DNA from: Punica granatum
Taxonomy: Eukaryota; Streptophyta; Magnoliopsida; Myrtales; Lythraceae
DNA length: 64,000 nt
Assembly: GCF_007655135.1 (NCBI RefSeq)
Contig: NC_045134.1
Coordinates: 17,570,568-17,634,567, forward strand
Direction of reading: 5' to 3'
A program made the position numbers and the translations under genes. This document shows, piece after piece, positions 38,067-51,365 of this stretch. Within the stretch, counting starts at the first letter, position 1, and every line of letters begins with the position of its first letter. Below the pieces are notes generated by a model, which was not told where the DNA came from, did no database searches, and saw only the letters and a program-made list of their open reading frames with translations.

Positions 38067-38716
38067 TTTTATATAATTACAATTCTTTATTGGTGTGGCA
38101 CTTAATACAAGGAAAACGAATTAAAGTACCTTATTTCCCTTCAAATACTACTAATATTGACAATAGGTATAGTATTTCTACTCAAAATGTTTGGTATTTT
38201 GGAAATGTCATTATTGTACTGATCTTTTGAACTGCTAGTGTTGTATTGTATATAACAAAAGTACTTTGTTAGTGGGGCATTTAGTAAATGTAGAATGATT
38301 CGGAGTATGATAGTTTCCTTCACGAAGTACTAACATTGCCCATAGGTACAGCAATTCTATTCAATGGTTTAATATTATAGGAATTCATTATTGTGCTTGC
38401 CTTTGAAATTGAGAGTACTAAATTTTATAAATTACAGTACTTTATTAGTATGTCATTTAGTACAAGGAAAGTAAATAGAAATACCATATATTTCTTGAGA
38501 TAGTACTAAAATCGACTATAAGTGCACTACTACTTAAAAGTTTGGTATTTTGAAAATTCTAGTATTGTATAGGCGTTTTAAACTAACAGTATCGAATATT
38601 ACATAACTAAGGTACTTTGTTAGTGGGGTATTTAGTACCCAGAGAATGAATTGAATTATTATATATTCCTTCACGGAATACTAAAATTGACTATAAGTGT
38701 AGCACTAAAATTAGCT
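38067..38716. repeat. 176-bp tandem repeat, right part of split array
   Basis: Monomers begin at about 38085, 38264, 38440 and 38615, with spacings of 179, 176 and 175 bp and moderate divergence. Each contains GTACTTTGTTAGTGGGGCAT-like and TTCCTTCACG-like blocks. With the left part (33843-34058) this makes about five monomers. No transcript or protein is evident. Confidence 0.85.
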
Positions 38717-40299
38717 ATCTGAACAACAGGTAATCATCCTCCACCGTTGGATCTAATTTTGAGGATTCAACAATAAAAAAACTCCAATGCCATGGTGACA
38801 TAACGTCACCTTATAAGGACCATTATATGATAAGTGTTGTTTGGAGTAGAGGAGAGGAATAAAGAGAGGACAATGTAAGTGGCTTTGATCGTCATTTTAT
38901 CAATTTACCATCTTTCCCCAGGTTTAAGGGCTCCTAATTTAAGAATATCGGGGATTGCCAGGTTGGTATTGTAGTTTCACCAAAGATAGGTACACCGCAT
39001 GAGGGGTTCTTTACACTATGTATTAATAATTAAATCATGAGAAAATAAGAATAAAATTAGGAAAAATGTGTGATTCTCACATGACATGAGAAAATATGGA
39101 TAAAATATGAAAATTAGGGTATAATTTTAATTAGTTATACAAATCTTTATCGGTTCATTCTCAGGCATTTCAATTTAAGCCATTGCGGATTGCGACTTGC
39201 AAGCATGACTAATGAAAATCGTAAAAGACCGGTCATTATGTCCCATAAAGAGTTTCTTTAAAACCGAAGAAATCTATTAGAACTTCATGTAAAATGTTAT
39301 GGACCAAAACTAAACACGAAGATCCTCGAAACTAATTGGCTCCTCTCTAAAACATCGACTGTTAAAGAAAGTCCAAACCACTTATCCAAGATAGATTGCA
39401 CCATCCATACCCTAACCGATCTTTGATCCAAGATTGGAGACCCATCCGAAAGCAGTTCACATACATATAGGCGAGATCCAAACCAATTTTGCTCTCAGGA
39501 ATGCTAAAGGAGATTGGTTTGGTGGTGGAAGCCAAACATCGGTTCGTTCGACTTCACCTATGGTATGAACAGAACTACCACTATGGTAGTTATGGCGAGG
39601 GCGGTGCCATAACATGCAGATCGAGGCTGATCTTGGCTATCTCAATTCCTTCCCAAAGCCGAAACCACTGTTTCTCAGTTGATATTGAGCAATGTGACCG
39701 AAGCACTTATGCAGTGGTGTTGTTACCAATGATAATCACACTACAATCTCGAGTTCTTTCCATTTTTTGTACCAAAAGCTGGACAGAAACAAAAGAGAAA
39801 CCATGGTTCCCCAACTGGAACATCGAATAACTGAAGACAAATGGCCTTCAATTCCATCAATCCAACATCAAGAACATGTTCGCTTTTCCTAGTCAAATGC
39901 CCAGAACGGTCATTGCACGATCACATTAAAAGCAAATTCTAACGCACAGAGAGGCATAATATAGGCTTGAAATTCAAAAGATGGATTCAATTTTATTAAG
40001 ATTAAAAACCTTCTAGAGAATCCGAGCATGCACGACTAAATTAGCTCAATTACAACAAATAGAAGCATAGGGAGATCATATATATTTCTCAACCCTAGAT
40101 TACGGCATAAATAAAGCTAAACTGAACATTGCCTTCCCAAAAATGTCGATAAGTTGCAATGTTCCTTATTTTCTCCAATTCTCGATGTAGGAAAAAGGAC
40201 AGCCTAAGAGAAGGAGAAAACAAAGGGCAGCAACAAATAACCAAGATTTGCAGGAAACCTGAACGAGCTGAGAGATTTTTATATACAAGGCAAAGGATC
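38717..40299. other. Intergenic sequence, gene 3' side
   Basis: No recognised gene. A 113-codon plus-strand frame at 39489-39830 lies in a stretch that looks like degraded coding or transposon sequence, but no family could be named. The part nearest 40299 is presumably the 3' untranslated region of the protease-like gene. Confidence 0.4.
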
Positions 40300-43057
40300 T
40301 CATGCCTTGTTGCTCTTGGCCATCTCATCTACGTCCAGCTCAACTTCTAAAATGGGCGAATCCTTCATCATGCCAAAGCGACTGCCAAGAAACAAAAAGA
40401 AAACCAATTACAATCCTAACAGGAACTCTCATCCATGGCTTCATTTTAGATCAAGCAATTTATGAATCATGACGAAGCCTTCTTTTGAAACAATTAACAA
40501 TTTCTTAGGGTAGAGAAAAACATAACTGAAGAGAGCATAAATTTCATTATTGTAATTTTTTCATCAATATGCATGAGAGCTTCTGCACAACCTCAAATAT
40601 TTACCGAGATGCCAATCATCAATGAGATAAAACAAAGTTGATATTCAAGGAAAAGAGGGAACTAACAAGCCATACCCATATTATATGTTTGATATCCCTA
40701 AAAAGAGAAACAGATCAGTTTTTCTTTTTCTTTTTCTTTGTTTCTTTTTTGGGATAAGGACAATTCAATTTCAAAAATACCCAAAACCAATCAAGAATAG
40801 CCAATGCCTTCTAGGCTTGATATCCACAAAATAAAAACTTGCCGCTACTTAGGGACCGTGGTAAACATAAATTAATTAGAGTCTTTACTTTTGGGAAAAC
40901 TGTATCCAAGAACTTGTTTTGAAACACAAATTTTAGCAAACATATTTTTGATATTAAGACCTCCACATTATCACTACTAGTGGTTCCCATCGTTGTCGCT
41001 TGGGGACTGTTTGGACAAACATGAATCTCAATGGAGTGTTTATAACATTTGAGAAAACTGTATCCAAACATAGTTTTGATATCAAGACAACTCGTCTCCA
41101 CATTATCACCACCAATGGTTCCGACCACCACTACAACCATTGGCCACCATTCGCTGGTGGCCATCTGCCATTTACTAATGACCCGTGTCAATTGTCGAAC
41201 ATCACACTAACTTTTCAAAACTCTTTTCAACAAAACATCCATTGAAACACTTCATAACAATGTCTTTGAAACAATCCTCAATTGTCTTGCTTATTCATGA
41301 GATAAAGAATAGAGTTTGCTAAGAAACTTCCAATGCAAAGCGATACTTGCAATTACCATAAGAACACACCTGTTTCTCACTGGTCCATGGTCCACAGCTG
41401 TCCTCAGGCAATAAATAACTCTGCCTACTATACCAGCCATTGATACTGGCCCAAATGTTCGACTGTCCTTTGCTTCCTGGCATTATAAGGAGAACAAGTT
41501 TCTAAGAACAAGTCAGGACTCAGTAGAGTAAACCTGCCAGAATAAAACAGATCATGGAAAAAAAATTGCAGTAAAACCTACATATCACATACATATATAA
41601 TATATATATATGTATATCTAGGTATAAATTGATAAATATTAGGTTGTCAGGGACATTACTATAAACAAACACAGAACTTATATTAATTTCCAAGACATCC
41701 TTTCTCAGATTATAGTTCTAAGATTTTGCTTCAACTAAAATCTCTGAGTGGGATCTTCTTAGATCTCTCTCCGACACATTCATTCTCTTCTTTTGATGAT
41801 CTTCTACTCTATAATAGAAACAATTAACCCAGTGGCTCAAGTGCCAGTTTTCCAGTAGAGTGTACACATCCAGCAGATTTTGATGATCTCTCTGACAGCT
41901 TGTTTGGGTATGCTGGTTATGGAGGGTAATGGAGGGGAGGCTTATGGAGGGTTTCTATCCAAACACTCCTGCTGCGTTTGGTTTGTAAGTGACATTTTAA
42001 AATCAGATTTTGATTTAAAAAAAAGTGGTATAAATGGTTATGTATGAGACCCACCCTTTGACTTTGTATAAGTCATGTGATTTTAATTTTGAAAAAGAGT
42101 GGTATAAATGAGGCCTACCCTTTGTCTTTGTATGAGTTATTTTGTTTTGTTGTGGGTAGAATTAAGTTAAAGTAAAATCTCACTTTGAATCCAAACGGAG
42201 CCCTCAATCCAAACAACCACTAAAAGTAGAACTATGGTAGAGGTAATATCAGAGCCTATGCTAAGCTATTTACAAACTCAATCGATCGACTTGCTTATGC
42301 AAAACTACTAGAAACAGCAAAACTCAAGATTTCATCTCATTCAGTAAGCATTTTGTAAGAAAGCTGAACGCATGCTTAAGCTTGTGCTTGAATTAAGAGC
42401 TAAGAAATGAGTCAGAGATCTATCAGGAGGATGAATGGAGGATGTCAGAAGGATTAGCAGAGAGTTTTCAAACAAAATTAAGTCGAAAACTGCTTAATCT
42501 TCTTAGTTTCCCAAATAAACTTAATGCATTAGAACTGGTCATTTACTTAATCTCATGCTAGTCCTCAACCTCTTCCTCTCTTACTTCTCACTGGTTCTTC
42601 CTTTCAACTAAATCATAATCAACTCGCTAAGCACTTTACTGTGTGATGAAACCACCTGAGCATCAGTATTTGTTTCACACGATAAATATACGATACCTTA
42701 GGCTTCAACTTTTTGTCGTCAGCAAGTACCCAGCACTGATCTCTTTTGAGAATGAAAGGTTGCTCCTTTTCATCAGTAGAAACCATTTCATACCCCTCAG
42801 TAGCAGCTAATCGTCTCACTAGGAAATCCTCTGTCCTCTCAGGGTCCTTCAAAACCACAACATCTCCAACAAAAACACGCCTGTGAATAAAAGCACAATA
42901 GAAATGCTTTACTCTTTAAGGAAAATACTTAATCGGAAAAATGACATGCGGGTTTCAGAGAGTGAACCATAAAGATGAAAAAAAATCCTTTAGTATATGT
43001 AGCAACATAAATTTCAGAATACTGGATAATTTTTTAACCCAAAAAATCTAGACTAAA

Positions 43058-43091
<34 letters not shown>

Positions 43092-44422
43092 GGGGGGGGG
43101 AAGAAAAGAGAAATCCAGTCTAATCATAATGTGATTAAGACCAGATTGAATAAACCAACTTGTAATGGATCTAATCAAGTGTTTGATGGGTACAAACCAG
43201 GTTCTCAACATTAGTGCATATCATCTAAAAAATTTAAGATAGAGAATTAAATCATAATGTCATTTTAATAGTTTAAGTATTTGAGCTGTTTAATTATCTG
43301 AACCAGCCGATTCATTTGGTATTGGAACAGCTCAGAAACCAATTTTTTCTCATCAAGAACCTGCTGCACTTGCATATCCAGAGTTTTAAGTGAACCAACT
43401 GCGCCCAAATCCATTCCCAGAAAAACAAGTCTGTGCGGCCAGCCCAATATGTTTATAAACACTATGTAAGAAACAGCAATCTTTTTTCCTCTTTCCTTTC
43501 ATCAGGAAAAGCTTCATATATATTGCAAGATGTAACTTGTACAGTTAAGGAATATAGTATTCCCGTTAGCATCCTATACATTACAGGCATCAAACAAGAG
43601 AAAGGGAACTACAGTGAAAGACAACTATCTCTACTTTTTTCTAGAGCACCAATATAAAGTTGAAAGTATGAAGATGATATGGTATTAACTATACAGGCAA
43701 GGGGGGTTACACTTTGTAAAGTGATTCTTTAAAAGCAAATCTGTAAGCTTTCCACTTTTCATGAAACAGGAAACAGAAATAACACCAATTTTCTGGATGC
43801 CAAATGCCGGAAAATAATCCAGCATATCTTTCCCAAAACAATTACGATATGCTTGTTATATAATTTTGACTAGAATGAAGATATAAAAAATGACGAATCA
43901 AAAGATTTTGTGGAATTATGGTATGAAAGTTGAAAAGGTCTTTCGGGTAGACAAATGGGTTACAGGATAAAGATCTATCTTTGACACTTTCTGCTCAAAA
44001 TTTTTCAGTTTCTGACATTACAGATTTAGAAAATGCATAACTATGAATAGATTGACCATGCAACTTGTGTGTAAATTATTATGGCCAGTTGGACACTCAT
44101 CAACCGCTGAAGAGAAACACCACCGGTTCTTGAAGGAGCGTTGGGATTGAAAATCTCAGCAGGAAGAGCATCAGCCAAGAACTAAATCTACAGTTAGCCA
44201 TAGAGCAAGCCCAAATGAGCCGCTAAGATTCATCTGACTGTAAATTAGTATCTATTGACATTATCTAGATCCTAGTCAACAGTGTGTGAAACAATCTCCA
44301 GAGACTCAGTAGATGAAATGCAATCAACAGTAATTCTGTGAAAAAATGGGAACACTCGGAAATTAATCCAATGCCATTATAAATCTCCCAGCTCACATAA
44401 TGAAAAAGTTTAACAAGCAGAA

Positions 44423-44454
<32 letters not shown>

Positions 44455-46474
44455 GAAGTTGCAAAAGCAAAACTAAGCTTACTGTGGAGTTGCATGAGGT
44501 ATCCTCCGAACAAGAAGAGTTCCCACCAGACTGCCGAGTCCAGAAGCCATTTCTTCACCTTTATTCCAATGCAAGTATGTCAACTTCCCCTGAAATAGAT
44601 TCTTCCATATGACATCTCCTAATTGTGCATCAGTGATGTGGCCACTTTTGTAGTTCTGCATCAATGCCACCAAGGGAAACATAAGTTCTAGTCAATCTTG
44701 ATTTTCTTTCCCACTCAGCAATTTCTGTCAAGCCTTGACAACATGCTGAATTCACCATAAGGAAGCAGGAAAAAGATTGAAAAAAAGCTTCCAAGAGTTT
44801 CTCAATCATCCTATCCTGTCCAAAAACAGTATCTAATGACGTGTGAATCAATAGGACAAGTTTTCAAGATGTAAACTGCACTTAAAGCATTGACCTTTAG
44901 ACTGACCCAATTGAGATTTCTAGGCATAGAGATGCAAAGTGGGCAGTGATTAGCATATTTCCCTAAGGAAAATATTTCAATCTTCTGAAAGAAAAAAATG
45001 ATTATCAAGCAGATTGCATATGTACGACTTGAGATATAAGAAGTATACACAAAAATGAAAATATGCATTCTATCAATGTAATTGACAGAAAATGGTACAC
45101 GACTTAGTATTATGTAGATTCAATCAGTGAGTAGAAGTTGTCATTGAAGCAGAATCAATCATCATGATTTGGAAAAAGTAATTGAGGTACACTTCAATAT
45201 TCAACAGTTGAAGGCAAATCGCACCTAATTTTTGCCAAAGCGTGAAAAGAACGGAATACAAAAGAAGTATGGTTCATAAATGACTGATATAACTGGTAAC
45301 ATCCAGTGACATTTTCTTTGTGAAGGCACTTAATTCAACAATCAACCAGTCAGTGCACTATAAAGCAGCTTCCAACTTAAGGCATTTGAATACCTCATAA
45401 ATTGCAATCACTGTTCTAAGTCCCACTTCTAAACCTTAGTGCTACTATAGGTCTGATACCCTCACACCAAATTGTGCTTCAGAGTAAGGGCAAAGAAATC
45501 GGTATCCATGTCAAAATTCGATGCAGAGGAGATTCAGTAAAGAAACTCCCACTTACTATGTTGCTATACATTTCCGTGAGGAACTTTTGTCGCTATTAAG
45601 CTATTGCATATATAAAAACACTTTATATCCAACAACTCTACAAATTAAAACTATCTCCCTGTTCCTATACAGAATCTCAACCATCTTATCCAGTTCATTT
45701 TTGTTTCTCCTTTAAAATACAGCTTCAAGGAGCAAACCTAGGGAAAAATGATCATCCAGAAATAAGAACTTTGTGACTTAGCCTTGCAACTCCAGTCCCC
45801 ACTAAACTCTTCCAATACAAGACACTTCAACGCAACTCTACAAATGACAATATCTTAGCTGAAAAGAAAAACATGGATACCGAAGTAGGAGCCTTCCAAC
45901 TAATATCAGAGGCCCGGAAAGTAAAAAGATCACCACTAAAAATTGCAGACATCGTAACCTCTAAATGATATCCGAAGGTCCCAAAATCACAAAAAAGGGA
46001 GAAACTATTCCCAGCAAGCAAAGTTAGATGCTTCCCAATGCGGTGGCAATCAATACCCACCAACAATCAGGAAGTTCCTCCATTCACTGTTCTATCCTGA
46101 TCAACTTCCATGAACAGCAAGAACCAATTTTTACACTTTCTCATATATCGGCACTGCTGTTTTTCTACTTCCCCCCAAGAGGGGCCCTATACAATGACCC
46201 CTGAAAGTATGAGAAAATCCCCGAAAAAATTCCCAGAATTGCTGATAAACCTCGACGGCAAAAGCACCGGAAACACATTGACCCATCAAACTCAATCGAA
46301 AGGAAATAGCAGAGAACATAAAGGATACATCCATTCAACCGCGAAAGGGCTGTGCAATTGGGGTAAAAGGGAAAAGTAGGGAACCGGCTAGTAATTAGAG
46401 ACCTTGAAGCCAACGACGACGGAGTAATCGAGCTTCTGCACAATGTACCGGGCCCAAGTTGAGATGGAAACCAT
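40300..46474 (-). CDS. Mitochondrial inner-membrane protease-like protein (S26 family, altered active site)
   Basis: The five exons are 46403-46474, 44483-44655, 42697-42880, 41370-41476 and 40300-40381; the product is 205 residues. It matches the plant 'peptidase S24/S26A/S26B/S26C' group typified by Arabidopsis At1g06200. Landmarks are WARYIVQKLDYS at the N-terminus, GKLTYLHWNKG, VFVGDVVVLKDP, RRLAATEGYEM and DSRTFGPV (147-154), plus a charged C-terminal tail. In active signal peptidases the first catalytic residue is the serine of G-x-S-M; here the motif reads GEEM (57-60), with glutamate in its place. The lysine of the KR box is arginine (RR at 104-105), and GDN is ADD. The protein is therefore probably not a protease. 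I recall the plant homologues also lacking the serine. All introns are GT-AG; the large ones hold a GA repeat, a poly-G tract and a MITE. Confidence 0.9.
41973..42203. mobile_element. MITE in intron 3 of the protease-like gene
   Basis: About 230 bp with inverted ends built on GCGTTTGGTTTGTAAGTGA (left) and its imperfect complement ending CCAAACGGAGCCC (right). The interior is homologous to the MITE at 56503-56735, sharing TTTTAAAATCAGATTTTGAT and CTTTGACTTTGTAT blocks. A shorter element with TTTGGGTA/TATCCAAAC ends abuts it at about 41898-41970. Confidence 0.6.
43058..43100. repeat. Poly-G tract in intron 2 of the protease-like gene
   Basis: A run of 33 G, one T and 9 G. It lies within the intron between exons 2 and 3, so it does not affect the reading frame. 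Length calls in such tracts are unreliable. Confidence 0.9.
44421..44456. repeat. GA microsatellite in intron 2
   Basis: About 36 bp of (GA)n with two interruptions, just downstream of the exon 2 donor site in the gene's direction. Confidence 0.85.
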
Positions 46475-48404
46475 TCTGACGACTCTTGTCGTCTGATTCT
46501 TCTTCTTCTCCTCCTCCTCCTCCAACCACCGAGGACTGTGAGGAGTGTTCCGCCCTTCTCCCTTCACTCTCGTCCCCTATTTGCTTCGGATGCCTGAAGA
46601 AGAAGAAACCCAAACGAAGACTATTTTTCTTTCGCTTTTCTTTTCCCAAGATTTTTTTCTGCTGATAAATAACGAAGGATAATTTTTTTTTCTTTTTTTC
46701 TTTTTTTGATGTGAACCCTGGTCATTTTTCTTTTTTCTAATTGGTTTATTTCATTTTTCATTTTCCTTTCTGTATTGTATTACTCTGGTCAATAATATTA
46801 ACTGGATAGCGTTTTACATGCATTATGCGTAGAATTATGTAAATATTATTTTGCATTTAATTACATTTTAAACATTTGTTTGCTCGTAATTTAAACATTA
46901 TCTAATGCATCATTTGATATTTCTGATAGAGAACTACAACACACATTTTTGTAATATTTAAAAATGTGAATTATCTTTTTTATTTACGAAATATTAAAAA
47001 AGATTTGTATGATATAGCTAAATCTATTAATGAGAATAAAGAAAGAAAAATAGAAACGAAAATGGCATGAAAGGGAGATAGAAGAGGTGAGACAAGAAAG
47101 TCGCGAGGGGTAATAATGAGTAGTTAAAGAAAATATATAAATTATTAACTAATTTTTAAATTTTTTCTTAATTTAAATAGTTTGAATTTATGATTTTTGT
47201 TTTAATAATGAACATTATTGGGAGAAGAAAAGTTATACAAGCTACTTAATCAACTGGCTATTGCATTAATTATGGAGCAATCATTTAATTTATTGAAAGA
47301 CTCGGTTTATCATAAAACTGTTTAGGATTTTCAAGACTGAAACTATTTATGCTACGTTTGCTTCACTGTAATAGAATTAGCGATTAATGAAATAAGTAAT
47401 TAATATGAATTAATAAGTTATAGAATTAAGATTACATATGTAATTCATTTATTTTGTTGGATATAAAAGAGGAGATGGGAATCACAATTCTTAAATTCAA
47501 TTTTAAAGAATGAATAGAGAGGCTTAAGATAAAAATGTGCAATTACCTCCCCTATACAAAAAACCAAATGCCATCACCCAACAAATATTAGAACTTATTT
47601 ATTAAAAGAAAATATTTAAATAATACTTACAAAAAATCACAGTTGCTAAAATTTTAAAAAAAAAAACCTTTTTTTGGGAAAAAAGAGCTTAAAATTTTTC
47701 CTTGAGCTCCGACGAACCAATCGCTCCCCGTCACCTGAGCCACCTAGGGATCGTAGACCCTAGGGTTGCCCTTTGTTCGCGAACCCAGACCTAGGTCCAC
47801 GAGCCACAACTAGGCGAACTCACGGCTCGGGAGTCCCGGGCTCGATCGAGGAGAGAGAAACATTCTCCCTATATTTATACAAGTAATTTCATTAACAAAA
47901 TATTTATCCAAAAATAAATATGTTCATCTACAAAAAGTAAACTAAGTTATCTGCATATCTATATATTTATATTTTGAATAAGTTAATTAACTTGACTTTC
48001 ACCTTATTAAGCAGGACTAAATTAGTGAATTCATAGTTTATGAGCATAGATGCTTAATAAATGAAAAGATTGCATATGTTCATGCGTTAATATTTAATAT
48101 AGTTGCTCAATAAGAGTTCATCGATATAGGTGCTTAACAAATTAAAAGATAGCATATATTTATAAATCAATATTAACATAGTTGCTTTAATAACATGTAC
48201 ATACACTCGACCAAAAAAATAATATATATATATATATATATATATAAATTAGCCTACTCTATGATTAAATATCAATAAAATTCATATGGAGATGTTGTCC
48301 CGTAAAATAAATGCATATTGATATTTACTACTTTTCTAAATCAAATCAAAATGAAATTAAATTCATACATCTATATAAAATAAAATAAAAAGCCACATAT
48401 GACT
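46475..48404. other. Promoter side of the protease-like gene and AT-rich intergenic DNA
   Basis: The first 200 bp are pyrimidine-rich and contain a CTCCTCCTC run, plausible as the leader and promoter of the minus-strand gene. Beyond 46680 the sequence is AT-rich without genes. A GC-rich island at about 47690-47860 looks like transposon debris. An (AT)n microsatellite lies at about 48221-48246. Confidence 0.4.
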
Positions 48405-49798
48405 AAGGAAACTTCTCCTTGCATAACCATTCGTCTGAGTGTCAATGGCAATATCAGAAGCAGAACAATATTATATTACCAAGAAACTGAAATTATTTGC
48501 AATCATGAAAGACAAAATGATTAATCTAATAAATATGTTAAATTGTTCATATTTTGCCAGGTAATTTGTATTTTGGTTGAGGCGGTTGCAGGAAAATATT
48601 AAATTTTTGGGAAATTATATAATATTAGTCAACCAGAATGTTTAATATAAATAGCAATGAAGATAAAAATCCTTTTTATGGAGTTATAATAATAGTTTTA
48701 TTAATTATCGCAACCATTCCAAGTGGTTCGTCTAGTACCTCATGGGTGCCATCTAATAAATCTATATAAAATACTAAAAGTTGGGTCAAAATATCGGGAA
48801 GTGTAATGTAGGACAAATGAGAGTTTTCATTGCATAACCCTTTGTTTGACTACCATGGCCATGTCACAAGTGGTACAATATTTACAAAAATGGAAGACAA
48901 AAAGATTAATATAATAAATATGTTAAGATGTTCATATTTTGCTGGGTGATTTGCATTTTAGTTAAGACACTTGCAAGAAAATATTAAAAAATTTTAAAAA
49001 ATGATATTAGTCAATCGGAATTTTTAATATAAATAGTAATGAAGATAAAAATCATTTTTATAGAGTTATAACAGTAATTTTATTAAGGGAAAATAGCCCC
49101 ATATAAGGAAACTTCTCCTTGCATAACCATTCGTCTTACTGTCAATGGCAATATCAGAAGCAGCACAATATTATGTTACCGCGAAACTGAAATTATTTGC
49201 AATCATGAAAGACAAAATGATTAATCTAATAAATATGTTAAACTGTTCATAGTTTGCCAGGTGGTTTTTATTTTGGTTGAGGCGGTTCCAAGAAAATATT
49301 AAATTTTCGGGAAATTATATAATATTAGTCAACCATAATGTTTAATATAAATAGCAATGAAGATAAAAATCCTTTTTATAGAGTTAAAATAAGTTTTATT
49401 AATTATCACAACCATTCCAAGTGGTTCGTCTAGTACCTCATGGCTGCCACCTAATAAATCTATATAAAATACTAAAAGTTGGGTCAAATATCAGAAAGTG
49501 TAATGTAGGACAAATGAGACTTCTCATTTTGTAACCCTTTGTTTGATTGCCATAGCCATATCACAAGTGGCACAATATTATGGCACAATATTTGCAAAAA
49601 TGGAAGACAAAAAGATTAATATAATAAATATGTTAAGTTGTTCATATTTTGTTAGGGGTTTACATTTTGGTTGAGAAACTTGCAAGAAAATATTAAATTT
49701 TCGGGAAATTATATAATATTAGTCAACCATAATGTTTAATATAAATAGCAATGAAGATAAAAATCCTTTTTATAGAGTTATAATAGTAATTTTATTAA
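48405..49798. repeat. 405-bp repeat monomers in an A-B-A-B arrangement
   Basis: Four related monomers start at 48405 (A1), 48810 (B1), 49105 (A2) and 49507 (B2). A1 and A2 are much closer to each other than to B1 or B2, so the present layout arose by duplicating a 700-bp A-B block. B1 stops early, at the same base where B2 is interrupted by a Mutator-like element; the tail of B2 resumes at 51366 and runs to about 51480. No coding potential. Confidence 0.8.
49087..49104. mobile_element. Terminal scrap of a Mutator-like element
   Basis: GGGAAAATAG followed by CCCCATAT joins B1 to A2. The first ten bases match the termini of the element at 49799-51365. B1 is broken at the same base as B2. It is therefore the outer end of that element, caught in the 700-bp duplication. 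Confidence 0.6.
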
Positions 49799-51365
49799 GA
49801 GAAAATAGCTTTGTATAGCACAATTTTTACCTTATTTTCATTTTTTAGCACATTTTTAAAAGTTGTCAAGATATAGTACAAATTACCATTTTATTTACGG
49901 ATCTAACATACTGTTAAATTCCGTCTAAAAACCGTTAAAACACGGTTAAACTCTTTGTTCTTCCTCCTCCTCCTCCTCCTTCACGACTTTGCCCTCTTTT
50001 CCTCCTGTCATCTTCATCCCTTTGGAGGACCTCCTGGAACTTCATCATCAGACTAGTCCCTCCTTTAATTCTTTGGACGCCAATTCCATCAGGGGCTCTT
50101 TTTTTTCTCCTCTCTTTAGTTGTTGGCTCGACTACCCTCCAGCTCCCCGAAGCCGCTATTGGCATTTCTTCTCGATTGCTGAGTTGTTGTGCCCCTCTCC
50201 CGAGTTACTTGATGTGCTGCTTTGCTTCCATGCTGCTCGTCGATGTTGTGTCGTCCTCTCTTGAGCTTCCTGAGTTGTTGTCGATGTCACCTTGCAACTG
50301 TTGAGCTCATCCTTGAGCTTGCTAAACTGTTTTGTTCCTGGTCATGCTTCCCGAGCTCCCTGAGCTTGCTTCTCGTTGCTATTGAGCCTCTCCTCGAGCT
50401 GCTGTTGAATTATACTACCCTCCCTCGTTCCCGTTGCTGTGCTGCTGGTGTCCTTCCCTCGAGTTTCCTGAACTCTCCTCAAGCTACTGCTCTTCTACTT
50501 GTCTGAGCTTCTTCCAGCTGCTGAACTGCTGGTGTTCTCGACCACCTAGAGCTCATTGCTGTGTTTTGTTGTTGCTCATCTTCACTGCAGAGCCTTGCAG
50601 CTCTCTTTCCTCTTCCCGTGCAGGTTGTTGTAGCTCGTTGCTGTTGTCCAAGATTTCCTGAGCTGCTGTTCCTTCGTCCAGTGCTTCCCTGAGCTCCCTA
50701 CTGCGTTTTGTTACTACTGCTCAACCCCTCTTCGAGCTCCTTTAGATGTTGTCGTATTGATTAGCCGCTGAGTGTAAAATACCACTTGTTTCAACCCTGA
50801 GGAGCCTTTGGACAGCCCGCTCCAATCTCGGTTTGAAGGATTTTTGAAGTTTTACAGGCTTCTTCTAACACCGGCTTAGGAGAGGAGACATGCACACAAG
50901 CCAGCCTAAGCACAACACATACCACCACACCCCTCAGCTCATAACACAACTCACCCGTGTTCCCTCCCATTTTTCAACTCACCCTCGGGTTCTTCTTGAC
51001 AGCAGCCATCATCACCAGAGACGATCGTCTGCCTTTCTCATAAGCATCCTCAACAGCTGCTACCTATCTCGGACCTCCCTGAGCTCCTTGACGTCATAGT
51101 TGTGGCCCAGGTCCTCTTGACGTCTTGAAATCAATGTGCTGTGAAGCAGAGTCGGTGGAACTGGAGGAGCTGGGAAGCAAAGTTGTGAAGGAGGAGGAGG
51201 AGGAGGAGGAGGAAGAAGAAGGAGTTTAACGGTTTTTAGACGAAATTTAACGGTGTGCTAAATTCGAGAATAAAATGGTGATTCGTGCTAAATCGTGACA
51301 ACTTTTAAAAACGTGAGAAGAAGTGAAAATAAGGTAAAAACTGTGTTATATGGATCTATTTTCCC
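49799..51365. mobile_element. Mutator-like element, 1567 bp, non-autonomous
   Basis: Inverted terminal repeats of about 150 bp (49799 to about 49960 and about 51215-51365) share ACCTTATTTTCA, TTTTAAAAGTTGTCA and GTCTAAAAACCGTTAAA. The flanks TTTTATTAA and TTATATTAA form a 9-bp target duplication with one mismatch, and neighbouring monomers show the empty site. The interior (49960-51210) is pyrimidine-rich with repeated GAGCTCCCTGAGCTGCTG-like words. It shares a segment with 32690-32740. A minus-strand frame at 49935-50165 might be a captured fragment, but no family is recognised. Confidence 0.8.

Noticed and set aside
39489..39830. A 113-codon plus-strand frame between the repeat array and the protease-like gene
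   Set aside because: No domain or family was recognised and the codon use is unremarkable. It could be a transposon scrap, but I cannot support a gene.
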